From: WJKG01 sp964627305
Lineage (GTDB): Bacteria; Zixibacteria; MSB-5A5; GN15; FEB-12
Assembly (NCBI GenBank): GCA_964627305.1
Contig: CAZVHP010000019.1
Location: 1-33,366, forward strand
Direction: 5' to 3'
DNA length: 33,366 nt
A program made the translations under genes and the position numbers. A model generated the notes under the pieces. The model was not told the origin of the DNA and ran no database searches. It worked only from the letters and a program-made list of their open reading frames with translations. Positions within the stretch are counted from its first letter, which is position 1; each line of letters begins with the position of its first letter. Shown piece after piece: positions 23,113 to 31,910 of this stretch.

Positions 23113-24225
23113 ATGGCCTTAGGGACGAAGTCTTATCGGAGCTCCCGAATGGTGTGTCTTCTGGGCGTCCTGTTCCTTCTGTTCGTGTCGACATCGGTCG
23201 TCAAGGCTGATGCCAACTTCCCGGTCCTGTCGGTCAAGATCAGCGATACGGTAGCTGTTTCCGGCGAACAGAATAGCGTGATATCCATTTATCTGGACAA
23301 CTATGTGGACAGCATTGCGGGGTTTAACCTCTGGGTCCGTTTGTCCAACATTGAGATATGCGAATTCCAGAAGGACACCGTGACCGAGCATGACACGCTG
23401 TATTGGCGGTGTCTGGCGTATTCGGGGCCGAATTGCGTTGACTCTATGGATATTACCGATTCGGTTCTGGCTGACCCCGGGTATCCGTACGATATGTTGT
23501 CGGTGGATATACATCAGGTGGAGGTCGGCAGTTTTGACACCGAGAACACACTGATCAGCAACTGGGAGTATGTGACGGCCCAGCCGCTTGGCACCAAATA
23601 CGATTTGAACATTGTGGCCCTTGCGGACCAGCCGGGTGGTGCCATTACTCCGGGATTCGGTCCGCAGACAGGCGGTCTTCTGATCAAGCTTCTGGCGGAT
23701 GTGTATGACTTCCCGGACAGTGTTCTGGATACTCTCTCGATCAATCCCGTGGCAATAACGGTCGAGTACCACAGCCCGTCATACTTCGGGTTCGCGCGTC
23801 CCAACGGGACTTCAATCGGCATAGCCTACAACCAGATTCTTGATACGAATATGTGGGTGTGTGAGCAGTGGCTCGGCGATTCGTGCCTGTCGTGGGTACG
23901 CACGTCAACGCCGCCGTATGATTCGATCGAGATTGTGCCGGATTCGGTGGCCTATATTGATACGACCGTAGTCATTATTGAGCCCGGCTCGCTGACTATT
24001 CTCAGCGGGGATCCGTATGTCTGCGGTGATCTCAATGGTGACGAGATGGTTAACGTGTCAGACATGACCTACATGATCAGCTACCTGTTCAGTGGCGGTC
24101 CCGCCCCGGTGGTGTTTGCAGCGGGGGATCTGAATTGTGACGGGCTGATAAACGTGTCGGATATGACCTATATGATAAGTTATCTGTTCAGCGGTGGCCC
24201 GGCGCCATGTGCCAATTGCCCTTAG
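23113..24225 (+). CDS. Secreted protein with cohesin-like domain and C-terminal double dockerin repeat
   Basis: A 370-residue protein. A signal peptide (about 1-32, hydrophobic MVCLLGVLFLLFVSTSVV, cleavage near KADA) is followed by a beta-rich cohesin-like domain (about 36-250) beginning VKISDTVAVSGEQNSVISIY. After a linker, two dockerin type I repeats start at G305 and G338, each G-D-L-N-x-D followed by the same NVSDMTYMISYLFSGGPAP block. Dockerin repeats bind Ca2+ and dock onto cohesins. GAGGAG before the ATG at 23113 fixes the start. Unlike the next three proteins it has no YPNPFNP sorting domain, so it may be held on the surface through dockerin contact. The ligand is unknown. Confidence 0.8.
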   Translation: MALGTKSYRSSRMVCLLGVLFLLFVSTSVVKADANFPVLSVKISDTVAVSGEQNSVISIYLDNYVDSIAGFNLWVRLSNIEICEFQKDTVTEHDTLYWRCLAYSGPNCVDSMDITDSVLADPGYPYDMLSVDIHQVEVGSFDTENTLISNWEYVTAQPLGTKYDLNIVALADQPGGAITPGFGPQTGGLLIKLLADVYDFPDSVLDTLSINPVAITVEYHSPSYFGFARPNGTSIGIAYNQILDTNMWVCEQWLGDSCLSWVRTSTPPYDSIEIVPDSVAYIDTTVVIIEPGSLTILSGDPYVCGDLNGDEMVNVSDMTYMISYLFSGGPAPVVFAAGDLNCDGLINVSDMTYMISYLFSGGPAPCANCP

Positions 24226-24591
24226 TTTATGAAGGAAGGGAACGTAACACGATTCTCACATGGCCATAAACAGCGTGAAACAGAGTTTAGATAGCTAAGT
24301 GAAGACTAACCAAATAAGAAAGATGGCTGTCCGCCGGGAGGCGGACGGCCTTAACCTGGCAACCTTCATATCGGAAAGGAGGGCGCTTAGAAGAGGTATA
24401 TTTGCTCGTATGCGCACGCTCAATGAAAGATCGGCTGACATGTTCTTCGTTTCTCATAAGGATACCGCCGGAGGATTTGGTGGCTCTCATCTGATGTCGG
24501 TATGTGGAGATAATTGTGGGGGGAAACGGAAGAATGTGTTATTCGAACACTTTTGCTAATGTAAACGGAGTAATTTTTTTAGGAGTAAGAA
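24226..24591. other. Intergenic region with strong hairpin
   Basis: No gene is supported; an 86-codon frame at 24299-24559 has unremarkable composition and no convincing start. The region carries the hairpin at 24325-24350 and, at its end, TTTTTTTAGGAG, the ribosome binding site of the next gene. Confidence 0.5.
24325..24350. terminator. Terminator-like or REP-like hairpin
   Basis: GGCTGTCCGCC and GGCGGACGGCC form an 11-bp stem (one U-G pair) with a GGGA loop. On the plus strand only TTAACC follows, so as a terminator it is weak. On the minus strand a T-rich tract would follow, but no minus-strand gene is near. Confidence 0.4.
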
Positions 24592-27186
24592 ATGAAACGC
24601 ATTTCGATTTTCCTAGCCGTATGTCTTGCGGTTCTTTCATTTGGGCTTGTGAATGCTCAGGTTAGCGTAGGCGGCGAAGTTCCTCTCGTGAATGCTTCCG
24701 GTCTGTATAACGACGGCGGCGTCGACAAGATCGGATTCGGCACCAGCGTGACGTTCGACTTCGCCATGGACAACAACACCGGCATCGATGTGCATGGCTC
24801 GACCAACGGCTTCGAGATCTACACTGACAACAATGCCGGCTACACCCTGACTGTTGACGTTGCCAAGTGGGAGACTGTTATGGCTGCTCCCATCTATGAT
24901 GGTGGTCAGTTTGTCAACTTCTTTGGCGGCGGTGGCAATCCTGACACGGTCGGCTTTGGTGGTTTCAAGATCTTCGGCCAGGGTCTTCTTGCCGGCGATG
25001 TCGTGCAGTCGATCTCCTTCACGGTCGATTTCGGCCCCGAGTCCGAGGGTGCGACCCAGTTCTGCCTTGACACCGCTTTCTACCCTCCGGGTGGTGAGTG
25101 GCTGTGGGCTATGGCCGACGCTTCCGGTCGTCGGGCGGTTTGTGACTGGGCGGGGACCTGCTGGGACCTCATTGAGATCCCAAACCTTCCCCCGGTGATC
25201 GACCCGGCCCCCCCGGTGACGGTCACGGCGACTCATTGCGAGACCTATCAGGTCACCTTCACGGCTACTGATCCTGACGCTGAAGACGACCCGCCGTTCA
25301 TCTGGAATGTCATTGACGGTATCGGTTCTTTCGGTCCTGACAATGGCTCCGGTTCGGCTACCTGGTCGTACAGTCCGTCGGCTGCCGACGTGGGTGCTTC
25401 GCTGTTCTCGACCTTCGAGGTCTGTGACCATCGTGGTGCTTGCAGTGAGTACACGGTCAACTTCGAATTCACGAACATTGGTCCGTCGTTCACCGGCGGC
25501 TGTGGTCTGCTGAAGGAAGTTGGCATGGGTAACACCTCGACCATTCAGATGACTGCGGTTGACGGCGACTGTGATCCGATCAGCTTCAGCATCACTGACG
25601 TTACCCCGGCTCCGGTTGGCTCGTACAGCATCAACGCCAACACTGGTCTTCTCACGTTCAACACGGAAATCGCCGACGGTGGCAACACCTTCGACTTCAC
25701 CGTGCGCGTCACTGACGAAGCTGGTGATTTCGTGGAGTGCGTGACTTCCTTTGTCGTGCTGGTTACCCAGCCCTTCAAGGTTGTGATCGAGAAGACGCAC
25801 AATTCCTACATCGGTCTGCATGAGTATGTTGACATCACGGTGGAAGAGGGTTCTGAGCTGATGGGTGGTTTCGACTTCCTGATCGCTTATGACGCTTCTG
25901 CTCTGACGTTCAACGCTGCCATTCCCGGTGAAGAGTTCTATGCTCAGCCTCCTGTGGGCTGTGGCTGGGAGTACTTCACCTACCGCTTTGGCCCGCAGGG
26001 CAACTGTGGTGGCCCGTGCCCGTCCGGTATGCTTCGTGTAATCGGTATTGCCGAGACGAACAACGGCCCGAACCACCCGGCTTGCTTCAATCCGGAGTTC
26101 CCGGCGGTTCTGTTCACTCTGGACTTCCGTGTCAGCTCTGATGCTACGCTGGAGTGTCAGTATGTTCCGATCCGGTTCTACTGGATGGATTGTGGCGACA
26201 ACGCCATTTCCTCCAAGACTGGTGACACCCTGTTTGTCAACCGTAACATTGTCGACTTCGCGTTTGACGATGAAGACTACTGGGTCTACATCCAGAATAA
26301 GACCACCGGCTACCCGACTTACACCGGTATTCAGGAAGACTGCTTCGTAGATCTTCCGGAGGGCAAGTTCCCGCCGGCGGAATTCATTGACTTCTTCAAC
26401 GGTGGTATTGACATCGTTTGCGCCGACTCGATCGACGCTCGTGGCGACCTCAACCTGAACGAGATTCCGTACGAAATCGCTGACGCGGTTCTGTTCTCGA
26501 ACTATTTCGTTTATGGTCTGGGTGTGTTCCACATCAACCTGCAGGGTCAGATCGCGGCTTCCGATGTGAACGCCGACGGTATCACCCTGAGTGTTGCCGA
26601 CCTGGTTTACTTGATCCGTGTGATCCGTGGCGATGCCTTCCCGACAGTGAAGCTCTCCCCGGTGAACACCGAGTACACCGTGAGCGGCACCACCGTCTCC
26701 GTGGCTGACGAGATGGGCGCTGCCTATGTCGTCGTGGCCGGCGATGCTGCCCCGCAGCTGATGGCTGATGGCATGGAGATGAAGTTCAACTACGATGGTC
26801 AGAACACGCACGTGCTGGTCTTCAGCATGGACGCCAACACCTTCCAGGGTGAGTTCCTGAATGCCGGCGGCAATGTCGTCAGCATTGAGTTCGGCTCGCC
26901 GGAAGGCGCCACCGTGGTTGCGAAGGGCACCACTGTGCCGAACACCTTTGAGCTGGCTCAGAACTATCCGAACCCGTTCAACCCGACGACCACCATTGAC
27001 GTTAAGTCCAATGGTGACTTCACCCTGTCGATTTACAACGTGACCGGTCAGAAGGTCGCCGAGTTCAGCGGCAACGGTAATGAGTCGGTTGTTTGGGATG
27101 CCAACGGCCAGGCCTCTGGTGTGTATTTCTACAAGCTCGAGACTGAAAACTTCTCGGCTACCAAGAAGATGATGCTCCTGAAGTAA
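24592..27186 (+). CDS. Large secreted multidomain protein with type IX-type C-terminal sorting domain
   Basis: An 864-residue protein. The signal peptide (1-22) ends VNAQ. An N-terminal beta domain is followed by two cadherin/Ig-like domains (about 198-395; VTFTATDPDAEDDPPFIWN and FDFTVRVTDEAGDF are typical). A cohesin-like domain (about 395-545; GGFDFLIAYDASALTF) and a dockerin-like pair (GDLNLNEIP and SDVNADGITLSVADLVYLIR) follow, and then a C-terminal sorting domain (784-864) with QNYPNPFNPTTTID and ending KKMMLLK. Such C-terminal domains direct substrates to type IX secretion in FCB bacteria. The gene favours GGT, GCT, CGT and AAC codons more than its neighbours and has a strong AGGAG site, which suggests high expression, perhaps as a major surface protein. 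A terminator-like hairpin follows. Confidence 0.82.
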   Translation: MKRISIFLAVCLAVLSFGLVNAQVSVGGEVPLVNASGLYNDGGVDKIGFGTSVTFDFAMDNNTGIDVHGSTNGFEIYTDNNAGYTLTVDVAKWETVMAAPIYDGGQFVNFFGGGGNPDTVGFGGFKIFGQGLLAGDVVQSISFTVDFGPESEGATQFCLDTAFYPPGGEWLWAMADASGRRAVCDWAGTCWDLIEIPNLPPVIDPAPPVTVTATHCETYQVTFTATDPDAEDDPPFIWNVIDGIGSFGPDNGSGSATWSYSPSAADVGASLFSTFEVCDHRGACSEYTVNFEFTNIGPSFTGGCGLLKEVGMGNTSTIQMTAVDGDCDPISFSITDVTPAPVGSYSINANTGLLTFNTEIADGGNTFDFTVRVTDEAGDFVECVTSFVVLVTQPFKVVIEKTHNSYIGLHEYVDITVEEGSELMGGFDFLIAYDASALTFNAAIPGEEFYAQPPVGCGWEYFTYRFGPQGNCGGPCPSGMLRVIGIAETNNGPNHPACFNPEFPAVLFTLDFRVSSDATLECQYVPIRFYWMDCGDNAISSKTGDTLFVNRNIVDFAFDDEDYWVYIQNKTTGYPTYTGIQEDCFVDLPEGKFPPAEFIDFFNGGIDIVCADSIDARGDLNLNEIPYEIADAVLFSNYFVYGLGVFHINLQGQIAASDVNADGITLSVADLVYLIRVIRGDAFPTVKLSPVNTEYTVSGTTVSVADEMGAAYVVVAGDAAPQLMADGMEMKFNYDGQNTHVLVFSMDANTFQGEFLNAGGNVVSIEFGSPEGATVVAKGTTVPNTFELAQNYPNPFNPTTTIDVKSNGDFTLSIYNVTGQKVAEFSGNGNESVVWDANGQASGVYFYKLETENFSATKKMMLLK

Positions 27187-27212
27187 TTCAGGTTCAGAAC
27201 CTTCTGAATATC

Positions 27213-27240
27213 CCCCGGAGAGGTTAATCCCTCTCCGGGG
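27213..27240 (+). terminator. Terminator-like hairpin after the 864-residue protein gene
   Basis: CCCCGGAGAGG and CCTCTCCGGGG form a perfect 11-bp stem with a 6-nt TTAATC loop, 27 bases after the stop. Only ATTTC follows, so the U-tract is short. Confidence 0.6.
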
Positions 27241-27635
27241 ATTTCAAACTGACGGGAGGAGGTAAGGACACAGAACTTTTGCTAACGCACGAAGTCAGGC
27301 TAAACTAAGAGAAGAGAGACTCATGATGACTAAGGCAGGATATTCTGCTGGGCGAGAGAACGCCGCATGCGCAGGTCATCATTTTTTCGTTTGTAGCGAG
27401 TTACCAGCATTGAATTCGGCTTTGTGCACCAGACTGCAGTACTGCACACATTTTCATTTCGCCGCAGCGAAATGCACCTCACGTTTGCTCATTGCCGCCA
27501 TGTCGAGTCTTGGAGGGGAAAGCATAGATCCTTGATACGGACTATGTTCAGGCCCGGAACTGGGCCGATAAGTTATTGCCAGGGCTGACCTTACAGGGAC
27601 TTAGGCGCCCCCGCACACAATCAAAAGGTGTCCGG

Positions 27636-27664
27636 TTGTCATAGTCACGGACGGACGAGATAAC
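27636..27664 (+). promoter_or_regulatory. Possible promoter of the 27.7-kb gene
   Basis: TTGTCA (27636-27641) and GATAAC (27659-27664) are 17 bp apart. The -10 matches consensus at only 4 of 6 positions. Confidence 0.35.
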
Positions 27665-27715
27665 CGTAAGAGAAACGGATATCCGGTCTGGATATTGCTC
27701 AGATACATAGGTGGC

Positions 27716-29167
27716 ATGGTGGATATTTTGACACATAGGAACACGGGCCGTATTGGCCGACACCGGCAGGCATCAATGTGCAGTATTTTGGTGCTGTTTT
27801 GGGTATTTTGCGGGGTGTCGGCTGCGGCGCAGGACGATTTTGTGATGCGTCTGGACACAGCCAGCGTTCAGCCCGGGGCGCGGGTGCCGCTTGGCTTGTC
27901 TCTGGACAACACACGGGGGGTGGCGTCATTTGAGTTGTTGATTCATCATGATCCTCTGGGGCTTATTCCTGAGGGGGTGACGCTGGAGGGCACGCGCGCG
28001 TCCGATTTCGAGTACCTTGAGTTTCAGTTTGATGCCTCGGGGAATCCGGGAAACATACGGGTATTGGCGATAGCTGACATTCTGGGGCAGCCGGCCACGC
28101 CGCCGCTTGATTCCGGCAGTGGTGAGATTTGCCGGTTTGTCTTCCGGGTGGTTTCCAACTCGGCCTATTCCGGTTTTTCGCTGCCGGTACGCTTTGAGTA
28201 CCTTGATAATGACGCCAATACGCTCGTTGACGAGTTTGGGGTCTTTGTGGGGAGATCGGACATCACCTACTACAACGGGTGGGTATTTGTCGATTCGATA
28301 GGGGCGATCCGCATAGGGGATATCAATTTGAACAGCATCGTCGCTGATGTGGGTGACGCTGTTCTGTTTACGAATTACTTCATTAACCCGGTACACTATC
28401 CGTTGAATGCCTTGCAGATGGCCAACACGGATGTCAACCAGGACGGATATCTGGGAACGGTGGCGGATCTGGTCCGGCTGATCAACTGGGTTGTTCAGGG
28501 TCCGAGCTTTGCCCGCCCGAGTGTGGGTGGCCGGGAGCCGGTTGACGCGGTGTTAAAGGATTCCGGCTGGGGGCTGAGCATCGGCTATGAATCATCGGAA
28601 GCGCTGGGGGCGGCCCTGATTGTGGTCGATCTTGTGGAGCCGGCTGATCCGGCTACGGTTGTGACAGCTCCTCACGGGATGGATGTGGCCGCGGACACGG
28701 TCAATGGGCAGTTGCGTGTGCTTGTTTACAGCATGCAGGGTAACAGCTTACCGATGGGCACGGGGCAGTTGGCCGGTCTTGCTGCAGAAACTCAGGTGAA
28801 AGGGGCCGTGGTTGAGTTGGCTTCGGCCACAGGTGAGATGCTTTCGGCGGTTGTGCAGCACTCCCCGGTGGCGGAAATGCCGAAGGAGTTCAGCTTGCAT
28901 CAGAGTTATCCGAACCCGTTCAATCCGGTTACGACGATTACGTTTGATATTGTGGGGGCAGGCGCTCGGCAGGTGCGACTGGCTGTTTATAATGCTTTGG
29001 GACAACAAGTTAGTGTTTTGATAGATGACGTTCTGCCCGCCGGCCCTCACCGGGTCGAATGGGACGGGACGGATGATCACGGTCGGCGCGTGGCCTCCGG
29101 TGTGTATATGTACCGGCTGGAGAGCGCGGTCTTTTCAGAGGCACGTAAGATGTTGCTGCTGAAGTAG
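27716..29167 (+). CDS. Secreted cohesin-like/dockerin-like protein with C-terminal sorting domain
   Basis: A 483-residue protein from the ATG at 27716. A start at 27776, beginning MCSILVLFWVFCGVSAAAQ directly at the hydrophobic signal peptide, is also plausible and has CAGG before it. A cohesin-like domain follows (VMRLDTASVQPGARVPLGLS onward, to about residue 165). A dockerin-like pair comes next: GDINLNSIVADVGDAVLFTN and TDVNQDGYLGTVADLVRLIN, the same architecture as in the preceding 864-residue protein. A beta domain and the C-terminal sorting domain (about 390-483, HQSYPNPFNPVTTITF, ending ARKMLLLK) complete it. It appears to be a shorter paralogue of the preceding gene and is probably exported to the surface by type IX secretion. 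The ligand is unknown. Confidence 0.8.
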   Translation: MVDILTHRNTGRIGRHRQASMCSILVLFWVFCGVSAAAQDDFVMRLDTASVQPGARVPLGLSLDNTRGVASFELLIHHDPLGLIPEGVTLEGTRASDFEYLEFQFDASGNPGNIRVLAIADILGQPATPPLDSGSGEICRFVFRVVSNSAYSGFSLPVRFEYLDNDANTLVDEFGVFVGRSDITYYNGWVFVDSIGAIRIGDINLNSIVADVGDAVLFTNYFINPVHYPLNALQMANTDVNQDGYLGTVADLVRLINWVVQGPSFARPSVGGREPVDAVLKDSGWGLSIGYESSEALGAALIVVDLVEPADPATVVTAPHGMDVAADTVNGQLRVLVYSMQGNSLPMGTGQLAGLAAETQVKGAVVELASATGEMLSAVVQHSPVAEMPKEFSLHQSYPNPFNPVTTITFDIVGAGARQVRLAVYNALGQQVSVLIDDVLPAGPHRVEWDGTDDHGRRVASGVYMYRLESAVFSEARKMLLLK

Positions 29168-29237
29168 ATAATGGCTGTGGTCAGGACATATTCGGGAGTA
29201 TGAGTTACATAATATGGCTGTTTTTGGAGGTATTGTA

Positions 29238-31889
29238 ATGAAGTTCATGAGGATCCCACTATTGTGTGCGGCAGTCCTGCTGGTGATGGCTTCGGGCGCC
29301 TGGGCGCAGTTTATTGATTGCGATGGCATCCAGCCCTCGTTCGGCGACACGGTATATGTGCAGCCCAAGAACGCGCTGCCGGGAGATACGCTGCTGCTGC
29401 CCTTGGTCATTTCGACCACTCGTCCGCTGTATCAGTTCCTGGCGTATGTGGAGTTCGATTCGACTGTGATGAAGCCGATCGTCACTGGCAGCCAGCAGTC
29501 CGGCGGCGTCACGATAGACTATTATGACTTCAAGCCGAGTTCGTATTATCAGGGCTATGATCCGGTTGAAGACCAGTATGCGAATGTCGCTCCGGCTCTT
29601 GTTGTTTCTGAGAGTGACTTCCCCGCAACCAATCCCAGTCGCCACCGCATGAAAGTGCAGGCACAGGGGGTTCCGGGCATCGGTCAGGACGCTTGGGGAC
29701 CGATAATCAATGCTGGGACATTCCCAGTCCTCTATGTGTCTATGGTTATCAACCCGAATCTGGAGCACGGCACCCAGAGCGCCATCAATTTCTACAAGGA
29801 GACGATCTGGGTTATAGACTACTCCGATCCCGGTGATCCCTGGGGAGACACGGTAGCCAACTCCTGTGTGTATTCGCAGTATTCCGATGAAGAGGCCAAC
29901 TCATTTCGGTTCCACACGCGGCAGACACTGCTGACGATTGACACCAGTCAGACACCTCCGAGCATCCAGAGCTTCACCGCGAACCCGTCGTCGGTCGATG
30001 CCTCGGGCGACCAGTCAACCTTGAGCTGGCAGTGCAACCTGGCCGACTCGGTGCGGCTGTTTGACGATTTCGGTCTGATTGACCAGTGGTATATGGGGAA
30101 CAGCGGATCGCAGGTGGTGACAGTGAGGCAGTCAAACCCCTATACGTTGACGGCGGTCAACCGGTTTGGTCAGGTGACACAATCGCTGACGGTGCCAATC
30201 GGAGACGCACCGCCGGTCAACAACGCGCCGACGATCTCGACCAGCCCGTCGCAGACGACGGTGGAGATAGAGCAGGGGGGATCGGTGGCGTTCACTTTGA
30301 CGGCAACTGATCCCGACGGCGACGGGTTAACGCTGGCGCCAAGCAGCATCTTGCCGCCGAATGCGACTTTCGGGCCGACGAATCCGGTGGTCGGGACCGG
30401 GACGGTGGTGGGTAATTTCAGTTTCACGCCGGACATCAATCAGAGTGGGACCTACAATTTCACGTTCACGGCGACCGATGATTTTGCTCCGCCGGCAAGC
30501 AAGTCGGTGACGCTCACGGTGATAGTCAAGGAGATCGACCGTGACCGGTTGTTCACGACCTCGGCCCCGGGGTTTGCCCCGGTGGGGGGGATAGCCGGCA
30601 CTGATGCTGTCTATTTCCCGATCAACCTGGTGACCGCACAGCAGGTGTACGGTGTCCAGTTTGACCTCATTTACGACGAAAGCCTCTTTGATATAGATTC
30701 GATCATTACCACATCCCGGACGGCCGATTTCGTGGTCTGGGACAATATTGGTCAGACACCCGGACAGGTGCGGGTGATCACGTTCGGTATGGCCAACGAG
30801 ACGATTCAGCAGGCGGCCTCCTCGGAGATCCTGTGGGTGGTGCTGTCGATTGACGAGGATGCCACCCCGGGTGATTATGAATTCCGGATCGAGAACGGCT
30901 GGGAGTCGATCAACCCGGATCCGAGTTTCCCCTCGCTGGAGCTGCTGGTGGACAACGGCGTTGTTCAGGTGGACCGGCCGGGTGACGTGAACCTTGATAA
31001 GATGGTCAACGTTGCCGACCTGGTGAATATCGTGGGTTACATTATTGGAGATTTCGGTTTTACAAATCGCCAGTTCGCGGTTGCCGATGTGACAACAGAC
31101 ATGGTTGTTGATGTCTTCGACCTGGTTGCGGTGATCAACATGATTTACGAGATCGACGTGACCCCGTCGGCAGGCACACCGTTTGCGGGTGGTTTCGCCC
31201 GGGTGAAACTGGATCACGGCGATCTGTATTACGGGTCGAGCGATATACTGACAGTGCGCTCGGAGCTTCCTACCGACATCGCGGGCGCCCAGCTCGAGCT
31301 GATGTATGACCCCAACAAGGTGACTATGGGAGCGCCGACGCTGGCGTCTGATGCTGACGGCATGACGCTGCGGTATCGCGATGACGGTAACGGACGGCTG
31401 CTGATACTGATGCACTTCCGGAACCCCGCCTCCACCGACCAGCTCGTCAGAGCCGGCAACGCGGAGCTTCTGAAGATACCCATTCAGTCACGGGCCGATC
31501 TGGAGTCCGGTGACTCCACGGCCATGAGACTGAGCAAGGCGCTGCTGGCAACCTCGGAGGCTTCGTCCGTAGCTGTCGAAGGTATGGGTGGAGCAGTGTT
31601 GCCGAGTACATTCCGTCTGTATCAGAACTATCCGAACCCGTTCAATCCGACAACGACTATAGAGTTCGAGATTATGGGCAGCAGTCCCGCCGAGGTCAGC
31701 CTAGATATCTTCAATGTGCTGGGCCAGAGGGTGCGGAATCTGCTGAGCGAGACACGCCTGCCGGGTATGCACCAGGTTGACTGGGATGCCACCTCGCAGG
31801 ATGGAGAGCGGGTTGCCACCGGAGTCTATTTCTATCGGCTCCAGGTCGGTGACCAGAGCGAAGCCAAGAAAATGCTGTTGTTGAAGTAA
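29238..31889 (+). CDS. Large secreted protein: Ig/cadherin-like, two cohesin-like domains, dockerin, sorting domain
   Basis: An 883-residue protein from the ATG at 29238, which has GGAGG eight bases upstream; an ATG at 29214 is in frame but lacks one. The signal peptide ends GAWAQ (about residue 24). In order: an N-terminal cohesin-like domain, an Ig-like domain (SIQSFTANPSSVDASGDQST), a cadherin-like domain (VAFTLTATDPDGDGLTLAPS), a cohesin-like domain (VYGVQFDLIYDESLFDIDSI), and a dockerin pair (GDVNLDKMVNVADLVNIVGY and DVTTDMVVDVFDLVAVINM). A further cohesin-like domain (AGAQLELMYDPNKV-like) and a C-terminal sorting domain (about 795-883, YQNYPNPFNPTTTIEFEI, ending KKMLLLK) follow. The next gene starts 21 bases after the stop, so they share a transcript. 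Confidence 0.82.
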   Translation: MKFMRIPLLCAAVLLVMASGAWAQFIDCDGIQPSFGDTVYVQPKNALPGDTLLLPLVISTTRPLYQFLAYVEFDSTVMKPIVTGSQQSGGVTIDYYDFKPSSYYQGYDPVEDQYANVAPALVVSESDFPATNPSRHRMKVQAQGVPGIGQDAWGPIINAGTFPVLYVSMVINPNLEHGTQSAINFYKETIWVIDYSDPGDPWGDTVANSCVYSQYSDEEANSFRFHTRQTLLTIDTSQTPPSIQSFTANPSSVDASGDQSTLSWQCNLADSVRLFDDFGLIDQWYMGNSGSQVVTVRQSNPYTLTAVNRFGQVTQSLTVPIGDAPPVNNAPTISTSPSQTTVEIEQGGSVAFTLTATDPDGDGLTLAPSSILPPNATFGPTNPVVGTGTVVGNFSFTPDINQSGTYNFTFTATDDFAPPASKSVTLTVIVKEIDRDRLFTTSAPGFAPVGGIAGTDAVYFPINLVTAQQVYGVQFDLIYDESLFDIDSIITTSRTADFVVWDNIGQTPGQVRVITFGMANETIQQAASSEILWVVLSIDEDATPGDYEFRIENGWESINPDPSFPSLELLVDNGVVQVDRPGDVNLDKMVNVADLVNIVGYIIGDFGFTNRQFAVADVTTDMVVDVFDLVAVINMIYEIDVTPSAGTPFAGGFARVKLDHGDLYYGSSDILTVRSELPTDIAGAQLELMYDPNKVTMGAPTLASDADGMTLRYRDDGNGRLLILMHFRNPASTDQLVRAGNAELLKIPIQSRADLESGDSTAMRLSKALLATSEASSVAVEGMGGAVLPSTFRLYQNYPNPFNPTTTIEFEIMGSSPAEVSLDIFNVLGQRVRNLLSETRLPGMHQVDWDATSQDGERVATGVYFYRLQVGDQSEAKKMLLLK

Positions 31890-31910
31890 GGACAGGGAGG
31901 TAACAGAAAC

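Larger units (their letters stand above)
27187..27715. other. Intergenic region with terminator and possible promoter
   Basis: No gene is supported. A 70-codon frame at 27323-27535 has an acceptable purine-rich start region but a protein-unlike composition. The region carries the hairpin at 27213-27240 and a possible promoter at 27636-27664. Confidence 0.5.

Noticed and set aside
24299..24559. 86-codon plus-strand frame
   Set aside because: It contains a strong hairpin, starts at a GTG without a ribosome binding site, and its translation has no recognisable character.
24637..26811. 724-codon open frame on the minus strand
   Set aside because: It lies opposite a clear secreted-protein gene with signal peptide and sorting domain. 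The antisense frame is open because of the codon bias of that gene.
27323..27535. 70-codon plus-strand frame with a purine-rich start region
   Set aside because: The Cys/His-rich, irregular translation resembles no protein, and the frame is isolated in a gap.
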